Shown piece after piece: positions 1 through 12,300 of a stretch of DNA of 64,000 nucleotides. Location of the stretch: positions 38,087,233 to 38,151,232 of the forward strand of contig JAKSZU010000004.1 in NCBI GenBank assembly GCA_026018925.1, read 5' to 3'. Position 1 is the first letter of the stretch, and every line of letters starts with the position of its first letter. The notes below the pieces were generated by a model, which was not told where the DNA came from, searched no databases, and worked only from the letters and a program-made list of their open reading frames with translations. The translations under genes and the position numbers were made by a program. The stretch is from Tupaia tana (Eukaryota > Chordata > Mammalia > Scandentia > Tupaiidae).

Positions 1-155
1 AAAGTTGGAGTACAGATACTAGCTGACTTCAAGACTTACTCTAAAGCTACAGAAATTAAGACAGTGTCATACTAGTGAAAGACTAGACAAATGGGTAGAT
101 GGGGCAGAATAGAGAACCCAGAAATAGACCCACATGAATATGTCCAACTAACCTT

Positions 156-428
156 TTTTCTCTTTTTTTTTTTGGAGAGGTTTTTGTTATAGGGCGCGTG
201 CGCTCACCAGACAGACAGAGAGAGAGAGACAGAGAGACAGAAAGCGAGAAATCACCTCCCGGGGGGATGGCCACGCCACAATCCCTTCTCCTCCATTCTC
301 CTCTTGGGATCTTGGGTGCACACGCACACGTGCCCGGCGTGAGTTTTAAGCCACCGGATCCGGGACGCGAACCGTGGTCGACTACATGGGAGTCCAGCAA
401 CATAGCCATTACGCTAACTGCTGGTTCC
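156..428 (-). mobile_element. tRNA SINE, long form, B-box-variant type
   Basis: Complete minus-strand copy ending in a poly-T tract at its left. It is flanked by near-perfect target repeats (141-155 and 429-443, TGTCCAACTAACC-like). The B box in sense reads GGTTCGCGTCC, i.e. the subfamily with the altered box. Confidence 0.93.
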
Positions 429-1355
429 TGTCCAACTGACCTTTGACGAAAGAGCAAAGGCAATACAATGGAACAAAAATCGTTATTTGAACAAATGCTA
501 GAAGTGAATTTAGACATAGATCTTAACTCTTCATAAAAATGAGCTTGAAGTATATCATAGACCTAACTAGAAAATGAAAAACTGTAAAATTTTGAGGAGA
601 GAACAAGAGAAATGACTTTAGGTATAGTGATGACTTTTTAGATACCATGCCAAAGGCATAGCCCATTAAATAAAGAATTGATAAGCTAAAGTTCATTAAA
701 ACTAAAAACCTGTGCTCTAAGAAAGGCACTATCAAGGGAATAAGACAAGCCACAGATTGAAGAAAATATTTTCAAAAGCCATATCTGACACAGGTGTATA
801 TATCCAAAATATACCAGAACTCTTAAAACTTAGAAATGAGAAATTGAACAATCAAGTGAAAAACGGGCAAAAGATCTGATTGACACCTCACCAATGAAGA
901 CGGAGAATAAGCATATGAAAAGTTGCTCAACGTGATATATCAATAAACTATTTCAAATGGAAGCAACAATGAGATACAACTCTACACCTATTAGAATGGC
1001 CAAAACCCAAAACACAAGAAATGCTGGCAAGGCTGTGGAGCAACAGAAGCCCTCATTGGCTGGTGATGGGAATGTAAAATAGTATAGCCACTTTGGAGAA
1101 CAGTTTGGCAGTTTCTCACAGAACTAAACACTTCTTACCAAATAACCCAGCAATCATACGCCTTGGCATTTACCCACATGAGTTCAACACTTATGTTTAC
1201 ATAAAAACCTGCACGTGAATGTTATAGTTTTATTTGTAATTGTCGAAACTTGGGGGAGGAAAAGAAACGCAAGATACTCAGTGGATGAGTAGATGAATAA
1301 ATGGTGATACTTCTAGACAGTTACATATTATTGAGCAATAAAAAGAAATGAGCTC

Positions 1356-1554
1356 TGGACCTGATAGCTTGAAGATCACACCGGACTCATGTGTGCGCAT
1401 GCCCAGAGTCCCCCGGGAGAATGGAGTAGACGAATTGCGGGGTAGCCATCTTCCCAGGAGATTATTTCTCAGCTTCTTCTCTCAGTCTCTCTGTCTCTCT
1501 CCAGAGAAAGTACACACCATATGGCTAAAAACAAAAACAAAACAAACAAAAAAC
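1356..1554 (+). mobile_element. tRNA SINE, old 5'-truncated copy
   Basis: It begins inside the tRNA part at GACCTGATAGCTTGAAG and retains the middle and CT-rich tail. It is flanked by TGAGCTCT on both sides. Strong divergence shows age. Confidence 0.8.
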
Positions 1555-1749
1555 AGTGAGCTCTTAAGCCATGAAAAGCCATGTAGGAACCCTGAATACG
1601 TACTGCTAAGTGAAAGATTCCAATCTGAAAAGGTTACATACTGTATGAGCTCAACTATCTGACATTCTGGAACAGCAGATTTATGGAGATGATAAAATAC
1701 TCAGTGATCACCAAGAGTTGGGGGTTAGGAAAGATAAATTGGAGCACAT

Positions 1750-2012
1750 GGGACCAGCAGTTGATGTAATGGCTATGTTGCTGGACTCCTATGTAGTCAA
1801 ACGACCGTGGTTCGAGTCCCAGACCCAGCGGCTTAAACTCATGCCGGGCACGTGTGCATGCATGCCCAAGATCCAGAGAGGAGAATGGAGGAGAAGGGAT
1901 TATGGCGTGGCCATCCCCCCTGGAGGGTGATTTCTTGCTTCCTGTCTCTCTGTCTCTCTCTGTCTGTCTGGCGAGCACACGCACCCTATAGCAAAATCCT
2001 CTCAAAAAAAAA
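1750..2012 (+). mobile_element. tRNA SINE, long form, canonical B box
   Basis: Full-length, GGACCAGCAG start, GGTTCGAGTCC B box, A-rich end. The target repeat TGGAGCACA lies on both sides (about 1740 and 2014). Confidence 0.92.
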
Positions 2013-2335
2013 GGTGGAGCACAGAGAATGGGAAGGGCAGAGAAACACATCAGTATGAAACTATAATTGTAGATACATCTCATGATATGTTTGCCGAAAC
2101 CCATAGAATATACACCACCAAGAGTGATCCCTAATGTAAACTGGTTCTTCCACTGTAACAAATAAGCCACTGGGGTACAGGATTTTGATAATGGAGAAGG
2201 CCATGAGCAATAGGAGCAGAGAATATATGCTAAATATCTTTACCTTTTGCTCAATTTTGCTGTGAACCAAAACTGTTTCTAAAAAATATTTTTTAAACAA
2301 TCTCAGCCCAAATTATATATAAAAAAGTACATAAT

Positions 2336-2617
2336 GGGACCAGCAGTTAGCGTAATGGCTATGTCGCTGGACTCCCACGTAGTCGACCGCAGTTCGAGTC
2401 CCGGACCCGGCAGCTTAAACTCACGCCAGGCGCGTGTGCGTGCGTGCCCAAGATCCTGAGAGGAGAATGGAGGAGAAGGGATTGCGGCGTGGCCATCCCC
2501 CTTGGGGGGTGATTTCCTGCTTTCTATCTCTCTGTCTCTCTCTGTCTGTCTGGCGAGCGCACGCGCCCTATAGCAAAAACCTCTCCAAAAAAAAGAAAAA
2601 AAAAAAAGAAAAAAAAA
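2336..2617 (+). mobile_element. tRNA SINE, long form, canonical B box, young
   Basis: Nearly consensus copy with a 15-bp perfect target repeat AAAAAGTACATAATG at 2321-2335 and 2613-2627. Confidence 0.94.
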
Positions 2618-2763
2618 GTACATAATGAAGTAAGGTTGATCCCGAGAATATAAGGCTGAATCAATATCAGAAAACATATCAGTGTAATTCGTCATATTAA
2701 TACTGAATGAAAACACCAAAAAAGGGTATGCTCTCATCAGATGTAGAGGAACTATTTAGTGCC

Positions 2764-3008
2764 AGGGCCAGCAAGTGGCATAGTGGTTAAGGTGCTGGAC
2801 TCCTGAATAACCAACCACAGTTTGTGTCCTGGACCTGGTGGCTTGAAACTCATGCTTGGCACATGTTTGTGCGTGCCCCAAATCCCAGGAGAAAAATGGA
2901 GGAGAAGGGATTGCAGTATGACCATCCCCGCTGGGGGTGATTTCTCAATTTCCCTTTTACTGTCTCTGTCTCTCTGGCAAGTGCACATGCCCAATAGCAA
3001 AAATCTCA
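2764..3008 (+). mobile_element. tRNA SINE, old long-form copy
   Basis: It starts GGGCCAGCAAGTGGCATAGT, with A and B boxes still visible, and ends AGCAAAAATCTC. Age variants place it among the older members. A young copy lies directly downstream. Confidence 0.88.
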
Positions 3009-3017
3009 TTTCTTTCT

Positions 3018-3285
3018 TTCTTTTTTTTTTTTTTGAGAGGTTTTCACTATAGGGCACATGCGCTCGCCAGACAGACAGAGAGAGACATAGAGACAGAAAG
3101 CGAGAAATCACCCCCCGGGGGGATGGTCACGCCGTAATCCCTTCTCCTCCATTCTCCTCTCGGGATCTTGGGCACGCAAGCACACGCGCCCGGTGTGAGA
3201 TTTAAGCCACCGGGTCCGGGACGCGAACCGCGGTCGACTACGTGGGAGTCCAGCGACATAGTCATTACGCTAACTGCTGGTTCCC
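3018..3285 (-). mobile_element. tRNA SINE, long form, B-box-variant type, young
   Basis: Full-length minus copy from the T tract to GGTTCCC. Its sense B box is GGTTCGCGTCC. It is inserted between two older SINEs. Confidence 0.93.
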
Positions 3286-3511
3286 ATTTTTATTTATTTA
3301 TTTATTTATTTATTTTAGCTCTAGGGCAATGTGTGTTTGGCAGAGAGAGACATGGTCATACCACAATCCCTCCTCCTCCATTTCTCCAACCTGTCAGTAT
3401 CTTGGGCATGTACACACATGTATCAAGAGTTCAAGCCCCCAGGACTGGGGCTTGAACTGCAGTTGGACATGTACCATGCCTTAACCCACTGTGCTATGGA
3501 GCTAGCCCCTT
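3286..3511 (-). mobile_element. tRNA SINE, old minus copy with (TTTA)n tail
   Basis: The tail is a TTTATTTA run at 3290-3318. The body keeps GAGAGAGACATGGTCATACC and ends CTATGGAGCTAGCCCC. Confidence 0.85.
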
Positions 3512-3551
3512 TAAGGAGGAGTTTTTAATACCCCATTAAAAAATATAAAAA

Positions 3552-3731
3552 GCAGGTGGTGTGATAGTTAAGGGCACTGGACTCCCACATGGCCAACCAG
3601 GGTTCAAATCCCAGACCTAGTGGCTTGCTTTCTCATTTTCCTCTCTCTCGCTCTGTCCCTCTCTGGTCAAATAAAATAAATAACAAATAAAAGCTAAATA
3701 AAATAATTTTTAAAAATAAATTTAAAAAAAT
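3552..3731 (+). mobile_element. tRNA SINE, short form
   Basis: The tRNA head (CAGGTGGTGTGATAGTTAAG) joins directly to the CT-rich region and GGTCAAAT, with a TAAA-rich tail. It lacks the about 110-bp GC-rich middle of the long form. Confidence 0.88.
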
Positions 3732-5126
3732 AAAAGAATATCTGAATAATTTCAGTGAAACAGCATATTTACGAGTGGGATATTTAACATCATGACACTA
3801 TCAATTCTTCCTGAATTAAACTATACATTTAATATTATTCCAACAAAACCATCAGCTGGAATTTTGGGGAAACTCTGACAAAGTGATTCTAAAAGCTATA
3901 TGGAAGAATGAAGTTTCATAAATATCTATGACCACTTTGACAAAAGAAGAGCAAAAAAAAGACCCCTCTTCTTTTGCCTGAAACACAGAGGTTTACGAAG
4001 ACTAGTGATGCTTTTTCTGGTAAAGAGGCCAATACTCAGATCCATGACTTTATGGAACGTGATATACGTTAGGAATGAGGTGCCAGATGGGATGACATTT
4101 GGAAAAGTTGACTTACCATGTGGAAAAAATAAGAAATTAAAAAGGAGAGGGAAAAACCCTTTTAGCTGTATTTGGATTAAATGCTCAAATGTGAAAGGTA
4201 AAACTAAAAGGCAATAGGAAAAAATGTAGCTGAGTATCTTTATGGCCTGGAGGTGGAAGGATTTTATAAACAGGACTCAAAATGCAACAACTATGAATAA
4301 ATGTCCCAACAACAAAGTACCTATATAGGTACAACAAACACATCACAAAGTTATCAGGGACGTGACGGAATGGAGTGAGAGAGTGTTGAAAACTGATAAA
4401 GTGATTCATAGTTAGACAATCAAAGCTCTTTCTGCAAATCAGAGAGAAGTCACGAAACTCAGTAGAAAAAAAAATGAGACAAGTATATGAATAGGCAGTT
4501 CTCAGAAGGGAAAATCAAATAGCGAGCAATATATGAAGATAAGTTCAGCCTCATTAAAAAAAAAAATCAGAAAAAGAAAATACAACCAGAATTTAATACC
4601 CCTTTGGGAATTCATTTAACTCAACACTTTACATATACCACATTGACAAAAATTTCAAAGTCAGAAAAATACCAAGTGTTGGTAAAGAAATGAGAACCTT
4701 CATGTGTTAATTGTTGGATTGTCAACTGGCTGTTAGAGATCTGGCAGGATGCAATATAATATATGAGTCTGCCCTATATTCGAGCATGTCTGTGCATATG
4801 TATTTAGAAACACTCTTAGACAGGCACACAAGAGGACATACAAAAGACTGTCTGTTGCATCCTCCTTTGTGTTCCCAAAGAGTTGGAAAGAACCTCTGTT
4901 GTCCCTTAGAGACTAGATAAGGGGTTTAAGCAGCAGTCTGAAGAAACGCCCTGAATTTATATACAGCAGCAAATTAGATAAATCCCAGAAATGTGAAGTT
5001 AAAAATAAATGTTAGAAAAAGCCTTAGATTTATCTTCCAATATGTTTTATGAAAGCACAAAGCAACATTATAATTTTCAAGGATTCATACATATGTCAAA
5101 ACAAACATTTAAAAGGTGAATTAGAG

Positions 5127-5366
5127 GGGCCAGCAGATGGCATAATGGCTACATCACTGGACTCCCATGTAATCGACTGTGGTTCGAGTCCCAGACCCAG
5201 TGGCTTAAACTCATGTTGGGCACGTGTGCATGCATGCCCAAGACCCAAAGAGGAGAATGGAGGAGAAGGGATTGTGGTGTGGTCATCCCCCCTGGGGGGT
5301 GATTTCTTGTTTTCTACACTCCCTACAGAAAAAACCTCTCAAAAAAAAAAAAAAAAAAAAAAAAAA
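5127..5366 (+). mobile_element. tRNA SINE, long form
   Basis: Full-length with a 26-nt A tail and target repeats GTGAATTAGAG / GTGCATTAGAA (5116-5126 and 5367 onward). The CT-rich part is shortened. Confidence 0.9.
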
Positions 5367-5564
5367 GTGCATTAGAAGGATGCATTCACTGGAGTTGCAC
5401 TTTTGGGGGCACAGGATGAAAAGAGGAATAGAAGATAAAGGGAAGAATAATTCTACAAATAATACTATACAAGAAGCTTGCACAAACTGATGATAATGGT
5501 TCTCCACGAACTGAGAAGTAAGATAGATTTAAATCTGTGGCCTCCAAGTTCTTAAAAATAAATA

Positions 5565-5630
5565 TTGGGTCATCAAAAAAGTATTTTTCTATGCAAATAT
5601 GTGTCATGATTTTTCTGACTACCTGACAAA
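5565..5630. mobile_element. mariner-like MITE, diverged copy
   Basis: It starts TTGGGTCATCAAAAAAGT after a TA, and the centre matches the other four copies (TTTTTCTATGCAAA...GTCATGATTTTTCTGA). The right terminus is degenerate. It ends about 90 bp before the IL12RB2 exon at 5720. Confidence 0.8.
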
Positions 5631-5719
5631 TGCTTCCTAACAGTTTGTTCGGTTGAGCTAAGGTTTTTTCTGTCTTTACCCACTCTGATGCTGCCCCTTC
5701 TCTTTTACCCCACCTAAAG

Positions 5720-5920
5720 GGCTGCTGGCTCCTCATGAGGTCTCTGCAGACTCAGAGGGCATAGACGAAATGGTGGTGACCTGGCAGCCTCCTAGGAAAG
5801 CCGCCTCTGCTGTTCGGGAGTATGTGGTGGAATGGAGGGAGCTCCATCCAGGGGCCGACACACAGCCTCCTCTAAACTGGCTGCGAAGGCCCCCCTCCAG
5901 TCTGTCTGCTCTGATTTCAG
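5720..5920 (+). CDS. IL12RB2: IL12RB2 exon: first half of penultimate FNIII domain
   Basis: The acceptor AG is at 5718-5719 and the donor GT at 5921. The exon starts with two bases completing a codon, then reads [17 protein letters not shown]..., and includes VTWQPPRK and [12 protein letters not shown], strongly conserved with human IL12RB2. Near the end human has an N-V-S glycosylation sequon; here the segment reads [10 protein letters not shown], so that sequon is absent. A mariner-type MITE ends about 90 bp upstream. Confidence 0.96.
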
Positions 5921-8900
5921 GTACTAATTTAAGTGTACACTTTTCTTCTGGAGGCCTAAGTTCACATTTGTTTGGGAAACTGCTGACGGGAACTCAGAAC
6001 CCTGCCTTCAACTACAGGTAGGTGATAAGCGAGACAGTGATGATCTAGAGCCCGCTGAGGCAGAACCTCAAAGTCCCACGGCCGCTGTGGAAGCACAGCT
6101 GGGAGACTGAAACACCAGTATTTATGGAAAACCCATGACCCACAGTGCCAATAAGACGACGAATAATTGGATCAGACAATTGGACCAAACAAGTATGGCT
6201 GATAGCCAAGTAATTTCTCGGCGTGATAGGCACCTTTATCTTTGGAAATTCATTTAACACAGAATAAATCACATGCAATAAAAGTCATTATGCCTGGGCA
6301 GCCTGTGGCTTGGTGGTTAAGAAAGCTGGATCCCACATGGCCAATTGCACAGTTCAAGTTCTGGATCCAGCAGCTTAAAAACATGCTGAGTGCATGTATA
6401 TGTGTGCTCAAAATCCAGAAAAGAAGGGAAAATGAAGGAAAAGAGATTGCAATGTGACCATCCCCTGGGCAGAGGAGTGCTTTCTCCCATCTCTCTCTCT
6501 CGCTGGTGAGCACGCATGCCTTCTGGCAAATTAAAAAAGAAATTCACTATGCCCATTATACAGATGAGGAAAGAAGATATTTCATTTCCAATTCTGCTAT
6601 TAGTTGTGTGATAATCGATCCAGTTATCCACGTGATAACCAGTGTCTTTAATTGTCAGGTTCCTAATCTGTCAGTCGTTAAAATCAACTGGTTAGCATCA
6701 AGTGAGAAAAAGCATCTGGAAACATATTAAAATGCTCACACAGAGTTTAGTTCATGTGATTTTAAGCATAAGTGTAGTATGGTAGTTGAAAGTTCTGGTT
6801 CTACTGCCATTCTAGGTTGAGTCCCGGCTCTGTGGCTAATAGTCATGTGATCCAGGGCAGATTTCCTTAACGTCTCTATGCCTCCATTTCCTCATCCGTA
6901 AAATGGGGACAGTAATATTACCTACCTCATTGGGTTATTGTGAGAACTAACTGCATTAACTTTGGAAAATGTTTTGAATGGTGTCTAACACATTTTAAGT
7001 GCTCACACATCAAGCTAAATGCAACAGAGCTAAAACTTCAATAGATGTTCAAGCTCTACATCCCACAAAAGTTTATTACACCATGACAGTCATTGCACCT
7101 GTCAAAGAGAATATATGTGCTCTGCCTAAGGAGGCAAGATGCACACAGGTGAAATATACAGAGCAGACCTCATGGTAATGTAAGAGTCTGACCTTCACTG
7201 CATGCCTCTTCCATAATCATGCCGCTCAGCCTCCCGATAGGTTAAGTTGTAATCACTGCCCTTAAAGGAAATACTGCCTAGATAATGCAGCTGGCATCTA
7301 GAGGAAGATGATTAAGTCATTAGGAATCTGGAACTTTTTTTAAATTGTGAGATGCTGTATGTGCCCGCCAGAAAGAGACAGAGAGATGGAGGGAGAAAGT
7401 ACTCCCCAATGGGGTGTGGTCATGCTCCCATTCCTTCTCCATTTCTCCATCCTGTCAGAGTTTGAGGCATGCACAGGTGCCCAGTGTGTTTTTTTTTTTG
7501 GAGAGGTTTTTGCTATAGGGCGCATGCGCTCGCCAGACAGACAGAGAGAGAGACATAGAGACAGAAAGCGAGAAATCACCCCCCAGGGGGGATGGTCACG
7601 CCGCAATCCCTTCTCCTCCATTCTCCTCTTGGGATCTTGGGCATGCACACACATGTGCCCGGCGTGAGTTTTAAGCCACCGGGTCCGGGACGCGAACCGC
7701 GGTCGACTATGTGGGAGTCCAGCGACATAGCCATTACGCTAAGTGCTGGTTCCCCCCAGAGTGTTTTTCAAGCCTCTGGGCCAGGATTTGTTTTGTGGTT
7801 GGCCATGTGCGCTCCAACTCCTTTACCTGAAACGTTTAACCTAGAAATCATTTAAGCTATAGAAGAGAGTGTTTGATGGGTGTGGGTTTGAGGTGGCTTG
7901 ATGGCTGTTACTGGTTTTGATGTGTATGTGTGAAAGAGCATGCTTCTCTTGTCCTTCTGGGGAGCACTGAGGCCCTGAGTGGATCATAAGAAGGAGGTTA
8001 TAAGTTCAACTTGAGAAAGAATTTTTCTGCCTTTAATGCTCTCTAATAGGACCATCGATTACCTCTCAAGGCAGTGTGTTCCCTATCTTCAGCGTTTTTA
8101 TAGTAGAACCAACTTTACTTCGGGGTTGCTATGCCCATCAAATCAGATGAAACAACGAATAGAGAAAGCATTTGCTGACCTATAAACTGCCTTGAAATTG
8201 TAAACACTTACTATTAACTGTATCAGGACTACCCCTGTGGGATAGTTTGAATTATGTGGTCCCTCCAGTTCCTACCTCTTATAAATTCTGTAATTCTATA
8301 CAAATACCATAAAATAGATGACAAGAGAGAATGGTCTCCATACTTAGTCATTTTTTTTATTCTTTTCTTTTTATCATACATAATATATACATATATATTT
8401 TAATTGTAATTTCTGGCTTCCATATATTTGATATATATCTTGGAGGTATTGTATGGTTTTGTTTTGTTTAATTTGCTATGGGACACATGCATTCACTGGA
8501 GAAAGAGAGAGAAGAAGAGAGTAATACAGCACTCCTATGGGGGATGGCCACACTGCAGTCTCGAGTCCTCCATTCTCCTCTTGGGATTTTGAGCATAAAT
8601 GCATGTGCACCCAGTGTGTTTCTTAAGCCACTGGGTCCAGGACTCGAACTGCACAGTTGGCCATGTGGGTTTCAGCTGCCTCAACCACCATAATGCTGGC
8701 TGGCCCCCAGTATGATCTTTGGTTTGATTTGGTTTGGTTTTAGGTTTTTGCCATAGGGTGTGTGCACTCACTGGAGAGAGATATAAAACTATGGTGAAAG
8801 GAAAAGTGAGAAATCCCCCCACCGGGGCATGGGCATGCTGCAAATCCCTTCTCCTCCTGGAAGTCTGGGTATGCATCCACCACGCCCAGTGTGATTTTCA

Positions 8901-9318
8901 AACTGCTGGATCTGGGACTTGAACTATGATCAGCCATGTGGGAGTTCACCATGTGGGAGTCCAGTACCTTAACTACCATGCCACCTACTGGCCCCCTAGT
9001 ATGGTTTCTTAAAGCATGCATGCAGCGTACTAATCAAATCTAGCATATACACATATTTGTCTTCTTCAACATTAAACATTAAATTATGTTGTGGACATTT
9101 GACAATAGTTCTACTAGCTTTTTCTTTATTGAACCTGTATTAAATTGTCCATGTTTTTTATTCTGCTGTGGTACACTGTCCCATAGCCTCTCCCCTTATT
9201 GACATGCATCTTGTGTCCACTAAAAAATTTTCCAGGGGGCCAGCAGGTGGCATAGGGGCTTGACTCCCACATGGCTGACCAAAGTTTGAGTCCTGGACCT
9301 GGTGGCTTGAAAATCATG

Positions 9319-9356
<38 letters not shown>

Positions 9357-12300
9357 CCCAAATCTCAAAAGGTGAATAGAAGAGAATGGATTGCATTGTG
9401 GCCATCCCTCCTGGGGGGAAGGGAAGTGATTTCTCATTTTCCCTCTCCTTGTCTCTCTCTGACTCTCTCCAGTGAGCACACATGCTCTAAGGCAAAAATT
9501 AAAAAAAAAAAAATTCTCACGAATCCCATACCCACTGTCCCATGCCACTTTTGGTATTTACCATTGCTTCCTCTATTTCTGGGCGTTTAAGTCCTTCCAT
9601 TTCTGCCATAGACTGTGGACATTGGCTCTATGTTAAGTGGGGATATATGGTATTTGTCTTTCATAGCCTGGCTTATTTCACTTAAAATTATGTCTTCTAG
9701 ATTCATCTACCTTGTGTCAGATGACAGGATTTTGTTCTTTATGACTGAGAAGTAATCTATTATATATGTACAGTATAGATCAATATACTAATGAGTAAAA
9801 TAACTTTATTAAAGTTACCATTTGGAAATATTTGACTGATGATTAGTGTAAGTTAATGCTACATTGTGGAAATAAACATTTAAATGTTAAATAATTGATG
9901 TTTATTATTAATTTCAAATGGCCCTCTTCAGTCAGTAAGATTATTTATTGCCATTTTTTCCTCACCAGCCTTTTCCCAGCATCTGGCTGGGGCAGATTTG
10001 AGCATTTAGGAACGGGAATGGGCCAGAACCTAACCCAGTTTCTGGATTGTAGGTGAGGAGACCTAGACTGTAGACCATCGGTCCTGTCCCATCTGGGTAA
10101 AAATGCTTCTGACCTTGTAGAGCCACTCCTTTTATAAATATGTGATATCACGTCACCTCGGAAACCTTCCCTGATGCCTAGAATTGCTGGGGCCTTCTTC
10201 TGCATGTTATCTTATTACCTTTAGGATCACTTCTTGTTACTGAGCACTTAATGTATGCCTTCTCCTACACTTGAAATGTGAAGTTAGCTTTCTGCAGAAA
10301 GATCACCGAAGACATATTTTATAAACGTGAAGATGAGGACTTTGCCCAAGAGTGCCAGGTATATTTGTATTGGAGTACTGAAAAATAAGCCTGGACTACT
10401 GAAAGAAAATGAAAGTCTTAGGAATGTGGGCTTCATCCATCGAAGGTTGTTGATGTGGGGAGCAGACATGATTAGGGGGGGCATTCTTATAAGAATCAGT
10501 CAGTAAAACAGGAGTCCTTAAGACCAGAATCAGGGGGACCAGCAGTTAGTGTAATGGCTATGTCGCTGGACTCCCACGTAGTCGACTGCGGTTCGAGTCC
10601 CGGACCCGGCGGCTTAAACTCACGCCGGGCGCGTGTGCGTGCGTGCCCAAGATCCCGAGAGGAGAATGGAGGAGAAGGGATTGCGGCGTGGCCATCCCCC
10701 CTGGGGGGTGATTTCCTGCTTTCTATCTCTCTGTCTCTCTCTGTCTGTCTGGCGAGCGCACGCGCCCTATAGCAAAAACCTCTCCAAAAAAAGAAAAAAA
10801 AAAAAAAAAAAAAAAGACCAGAATCAGGGAACATGCTTCCTAGGAGGTCTACTATGGCAGAAAGGAAAATGCCATTTGAGTTACGGAGCAGTTTTGTCTT
10901 CCTTCTTCCACTAAAAGTAGACCATTCACAAGCAGAAACCCATGTTTTCCGATGCAGCAGTTCCCAAAGCTTTTGTCCTGAACTCACATCGTGCATAGCA
11001 GAATGCAATGGAGCCATTTTCCTAGTGAGCTCATCTGTAACACCATAGTGATTTCTTGGCCCTTTCATGACCAAGGGCAGAAAGGCTAGGTACTGGGAGC
11101 GGAAAGCTACTCACCAAACCTTTCCAATGAAATATGAATCCATGTTCCATGTTGCCCTTTGGGCTTCTGAGTCTTGATGCCACTCACAAGGAATGTTTGG
11201 ATTATGGGACTGAGCTGACTGCGTCCTTTTTCCATTCCACTTGGTTCATGAACTCAAATCGGAACTTATCCATAGCATGTGTTTTGATCTTATCACGATC
11301 TCTTCTGACAGCATGTACTGTTGCATGACAAAGCTGCATGTGCTGTCACTGGCTGGAATAGGTGAGGGACAATGTATTTTCATATAAGACATGCACAGTT
11401 TAGTAAATTATTCTGTGCTATCAAGGTTCTCCCCCATCACACACACAAAATGGTAAACCCTAATCAATTATAGGTGTAAGACACCCTAGCTACCTATCGG
11501 CAGTCCATTAAGCGATATTGGAAAAGTCCTTCCTTTGACCACTGACATTATAATTACCTAGAAGGGTTATCTCTCTTTTTCCTTTAAATTTGCCTTTGAA
11601 ATGTGAAGATCTGTTGTGGATAGTATCTATGAGAGGGGCCTTTACTTCGCAGGCAGCAGAAATCTGAGATTTGAGCTAGCGGTGGCTGGATCCCACCTGG
11701 CCAATTGTGCAATGTAATTCCTGAACCCGGTAGCTGGATAAACATGCCAGGCACATGTGCATGTGTGCCCAAAATCCCAAAAGGAGAAATGGAAGAGAGG
11801 AGATTGTGGTATGGCCATCTCCCACGGGGAGGTGCTTTCTCACTTTCTCTCTCTCTTTTTCTCCCTGGTGGGTACATGAGCCCTCTGGCAAATTTAAAAT
11901 TAAAGAAGAAAGGATGAAATCTGAGATTCAGGGAGATAAGAAGTTTTAGAAGGACAGAGGAACTGGCCAAGAACTTCATGACTGATAAAAAATTGCAGTG
12001 TGCTCCCAGATATCTTCCGAATCTTCTAGGCTGTGAAGCAGCTGAGATCGAACAGGAACAAGTGGTCAGGTTGCACTGAGCATGCCCAGGTTAGTCAGAC
12101 CTGAGTGTGCCATCCAGCCTGCTCTCTCAGCTCTCAACAAGCATATGGAATTGAAAAAGCCATTCAGGCTCTATGCCTGCAAGACTCCGGGCTCACTGTC
12201 TTATAGCGGCAAATTATTTATTCCTAGAAGTCAAAGATTTTTGCTTAAAGACAAGTTGTTGTTGTTTCCAAAAGCAGTCTGTGCTGCTTTTGTGTTTGTG

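Larger units (their letters stand above)
1..2320 (+). mobile_element. L1 ORF2 end and 3' UTR, split by SINEs
   Basis: Between SINEs the sequence reads like the tail of a LINE-1 ORF2 and its 3' UTR: the CTAAAGCTACAG-type start, GGCAAAAGATCTGA at about 868, then AATGCTGGCAAGGCTGTGG at about 1020 and the 'not-quite-conserved' 3' UTR to about 2300. Many stops make it non-functional. Insertions at 156-428, 1356-1554 and 1750-2012 interrupt it. Confidence 0.8.
2618..5115 (+). mobile_element. L1 ORF2 to 3' end relic, with SINE insertions
   Basis: A second L1 fragment. 2632-2758 resembles the ORF2 stretch with ATCAGTGTAATTCGTCATAT; 3732-3960 continues with 'TAAAAGCTATATGGAAGAATG' type sequence; 3960-5115 looks like the ORF2 end and 3' region. 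It is broken by many stops and four SINEs. Confidence 0.7.

Noticed and set aside
2350-2410. Possible functional tRNA genes (A and B boxes)
   Set aside because: All such sites lie at SINE 5' ends; acceptor stems do not pair and there is no TTTT terminator after the tRNA part.
1-5115. Active L1 element
   Set aside because: Only ORF2 end and 3' parts are present, with many stops and SINE interruptions.
10496-11074. 192-codon ORF on the minus strand
   Set aside because: Its middle is the reverse complement of the SINE at 10536-10814; the ends are unique non-coding DNA. A chance read-through.
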